NCBI GenBank assembly: GCA_030627625.1
Contig: DAOURR010000041.1
Location: forward strand, 1 to 22,145
Source: UBA3103 sp002365855
Lineage (GTDB): Bacteria; Bacillota; Desulfotomaculia; Desulfotomaculales; Pelotomaculaceae
Length of the DNA stretch: 22,145 bases
Direction: 5' to 3'
Position numbers and translations under genes: made by a program
Part shown: piece after piece, positions 20,532-22,145 of the stretch
Layout of the letters: every line of letters begins with the position of its first letter
How positions within the stretch are numbered: the stretch's first letter is position 1
The notes under the pieces: model-generated
The model's input: the letters and a program-made list of their open reading frames with translations, nothing else
Database searches by the model: none
What the model was told of the DNA's origin: nothing

Positions 20532-21947
20532 ATGTTAATGACTGGGGTTCGGCAGACTACCGATGTCAATTATAAGTACTGGTCTCCGGCTGAAACCATG
20601 CCGCACAGAGAGATGAAAAAAATCCAATTAGCCAGATTGCGTGAACAAATAAATTATCTTTGGGAGAAAAGCCCTTTTTATCGCGAGAAATGGGAGCAAA
20701 ATGGTTTTTGTCCGGGGCAATTAAGGACACTTGAAGATATAAGGCGCTTACCTCTTTTAACAAAAGAAGAAATCAGATTAAGCCAGGAAAAAAATCCTCC
20801 CTATGGGATAATGAGTATCCCCGGCCGCGGGCCATTTATTCGCATAGGCATGACATCGGGAACCACTGGTGAACCTGTTATTATTCCATTTAATGAAGAA
20901 GATTATTTTGGAGTTTATTGCGAGGGTGCAGTCCGATGTGTTTGGGCGGCTGGTATAAGGAAGGAAGATGTTGTTCACGCTGCTTTTGGTTTTACACCCT
21001 TTTTGGGGCTTGCCGCTGCTTATGACTGTTGTGAGCATTTAATCGGATCCCTTGTGATACCAGGCGGTATCTGGAACAGCTTGCTGCGGCTTAGAATGAT
21101 CAAAAAATTGGGTGTAACGGTTTTAATGGGTACGCCAACATACCTGTTGCACCTGGCCAAAGTTGCCGAGGAAAATGGCATTGATACCCGGACCCTGGGA
21201 ATAAAGAAAATATTAACCGCCGGCGAACCCGGTTCAATGTCCATTCCAAATACCGGTTTGAGGCTGGAAGAAGCATGGGGAAGTAAAATATTTGATTACT
21301 GCGGAACTCAAGAAACACACTATCTTGCCTGGATGTGTGAAGAAGAAATAGGACATATGAACGATGATCTCGCTTATTGCGAGGTATTGGACCCTGACAC
21401 TGACGAACCGGTCCAGCCGGGACAATCCGGAAAACTGGTGGTTACTGATTTAGTGGGTAAAACTCATCCCTGTATCAGGTTCGAAACTGGTGACATCGTC
21501 AGGGGTATAGATGCAGGCACTACATGTGCCTGCGGCAGGACACTAAGTGTCATGAAAGGCTTTATGGGACGGGTAGGAGATATCATAAAAGTGCGGGGTG
21601 TGTGCGTATCCGTCGCGGGAATTGAAAACGTGATACGGGGAATACCGGAATGCTCCGACAATTATGAGTATATAGCATCGAAAAATAGTAACGGTATGGA
21701 TAAGGTAACAGTAAGGGTAGAGCCGCAAATTAATATTGATTCGGGACTGTGGGATTATGTCCGCAAAAAGGTGGCTCAGGAATTGCAGCTGTCCTTTATG
21801 ATAAATATGGATGTGGAAGTAGTGCCTCCTGGAACACTGCCGGTATATGAATTGAAAGCTAAACGCTTCCGCGACATCAGGCCCCCGATATCAGACAGCA
21901 GCGGCGCTTCTTGCTCGTTAGAAAAAAAATTATCTGCTAAGGTATAA
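20532..21947 (+). CDS. Phenylacetate-CoA-ligase-like adenylate-forming enzyme
   Basis: 471 residues, a little longer than PaaK. Start ATG at 20532 has GGGAG 8 nt upstream. PaaK-type features are in order: YWSPAETMPHREM at the start, SPFYREKW, the P-loop MTSGTTGEPV (about 108-117), DYCGTQETHY (adenine-side motif), FETGDIVRG, CACGR (the PaaK Cys pair), FMGRVGDIIKVRGVCVSVAGIE, and LPVYELKAKRFRDIR with the C-terminal catalytic lysine. It should activate a carboxylic acid, probably aromatic, to its CoA thioester with ATP. The true acid is unknown. Single gene with its own upstream element, ending just before a terminator and a group II intron. Confidence 0.87.
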   Translation: MLMTGVRQTTDVNYKYWSPAETMPHREMKKIQLARLREQINYLWEKSPFYREKWEQNGFCPGQLRTLEDIRRLPLLTKEEIRLSQEKNPPYGIMSIPGRGPFIRIGMTSGTTGEPVIIPFNEEDYFGVYCEGAVRCVWAAGIRKEDVVHAAFGFTPFLGLAAAYDCCEHLIGSLVIPGGIWNSLLRLRMIKKLGVTVLMGTPTYLLHLAKVAEENGIDTRTLGIKKILTAGEPGSMSIPNTGLRLEEAWGSKIFDYCGTQETHYLAWMCEEEIGHMNDDLAYCEVLDPDTDEPVQPGQSGKLVVTDLVGKTHPCIRFETGDIVRGIDAGTTCACGRTLSVMKGFMGRVGDIIKVRGVCVSVAGIENVIRGIPECSDNYEYIASKNSNGMDKVTVRVEPQINIDSGLWDYVRKKVAQELQLSFMINMDVEVVPPGTLPVYELKAKRFRDIRPPISDSSGASCSLEKKLSAKV

Positions 21948-21954
21948 GAAAGAA

Positions 21955-21987
21955 GGGCCGTTATCTATATGATTTCGGCCCTTTATT
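21955..21987 (+). terminator. Terminator after the ligase-like gene, intron insertion target
   Basis: GGGCCG (21955-21960) pairs with CGGCCC (21976-21981), then TTTATT. The group II intron begins at the next base. Confidence 0.85.
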
Positions 21988-22145
21988 GTGCGCCCGGCAT
22001 GGGCGCAGTCTAACGGGTGAAAGTCCCTAGTGCGGGTTGATAGTGCCAAGCACATAGCCAAGGGCAAGGGTGTCCATCGTGAGGTGGAATCTGAGGAAGC
22101 TGGAGGCAAACTTCTGGCCTGACGAACAGGAATCACATAAGGCAT
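21988..22145 (+). mobile_element. 5' end of a group IIC intron (runs off the window)
   Basis: The sequence starts GTGCGCCCGGCATGGGCGCA and continues GTCTAACGGGTGAAAGTCCC, with GCCAAGGGCAAGGGTGTCC and GTGGAATCTGAGGAAGC later. This is the well-known 5' domain I of bacterial group IIC introns (the Oceanobacillus iheyensis type). A position directly after a terminator T-tract is the usual class-C target. No reverse-transcriptase frame is in the visible 158 nt; it should lie beyond the window. Confidence 0.92.

Noticed and set aside
1..22145. tRNA, rRNA, CRISPR array, IS transposase
   Set aside because: No cloverleaf, repeat-spacer periodicity, ribosomal RNA signature or DDE transposase frame was seen on either strand.

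Overview
The window looks like chromosomal DNA of an anaerobic, Gram-positive-type Firmicute, probably of the Peptococcaceae / Desulfotomaculum–Pelotomaculum kind. This is inferred from strong AGGAGG ribosome binding sites, frequent TTG and GTG starts, many intrinsic terminators, lipoproteins with a Firmicute-type signal, a rubrerythrin-like protein, a copper-amine-oxidase-N domain protein, and an acyl-CoA-type operon typical of syntrophic or fermentative anaerobes. No 16S or other taxonomic marker is present, so the assignment is tentative.

Layout. 0-2.8 kb: a short remnant of a glutamine-amidotransferase gene, an M28 peptidase lipoprotein and a secreted copper-amine-oxidase-N protein. 2.8-5.4 kb: a KtrB/TrkH potassium transporter divergent from the mechanosensitive channel MscL (an osmotic-stress pair), then a small lipoprotein. 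5.6-7.6 kb: a promoter, two tandem c-di-GMP-II-type riboswitches and a secreted Ig-like/PxKF surface protein. 7.7-11.7 kb: a PHP-domain protein, a frameshifted class-I amidotransferase (the full-length relative of the remnant at 0.2 kb), a rubrerythrin-like protein, a MoxR/McrB-like AAA+ ATPase and a small thiamine-binding-fold protein. 11.8-16.1 kb: a small Cys-motif ORF coupled to a membrane PilZ protein, a small winged-helix-like protein, and a c-di-GMP-I riboswitch ahead of a membrane PAS-PAS-GGDEF-HD-GYP enzyme. 16.2-17.2 kb: beta-carbonic anhydrase and a DUF3892 protein. 17.4-21.95 kb: a metallo-beta-lactamase-fold / iron-sulfur flavoprotein / hotdog thioesterase operon and a phenylacetate-CoA-ligase-like gene; the two units are preceded by a shared duplicated upstream element. 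From 21,988: the 5' end of a group IIC intron inserted directly after a terminator and running off the window.

The strongest theme is cyclic di-GMP. Within about 10.5 kb lie a probable synthesis/degradation enzyme (GGDEF + HD-GYP) under a c-di-GMP-I riboswitch, a PilZ effector with RxxxR and DxSxxG motifs, and an exported adhesin-like protein under tandem c-di-GMP-II aptamers. Both known classes of c-di-GMP riboswitch therefore occur in one neighbourhood. The second theme is the duplicated upstream element at 17.4 and 20.2 kb, with a dyad TRCAATCGYA whose arms differ by compensatory changes. It suggests that the CoA-ligase-like gene and the MBL/flavoprotein/thioesterase operon answer to the same unknown regulator. 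I see no tRNA, rRNA, CRISPR array or IS transposase.
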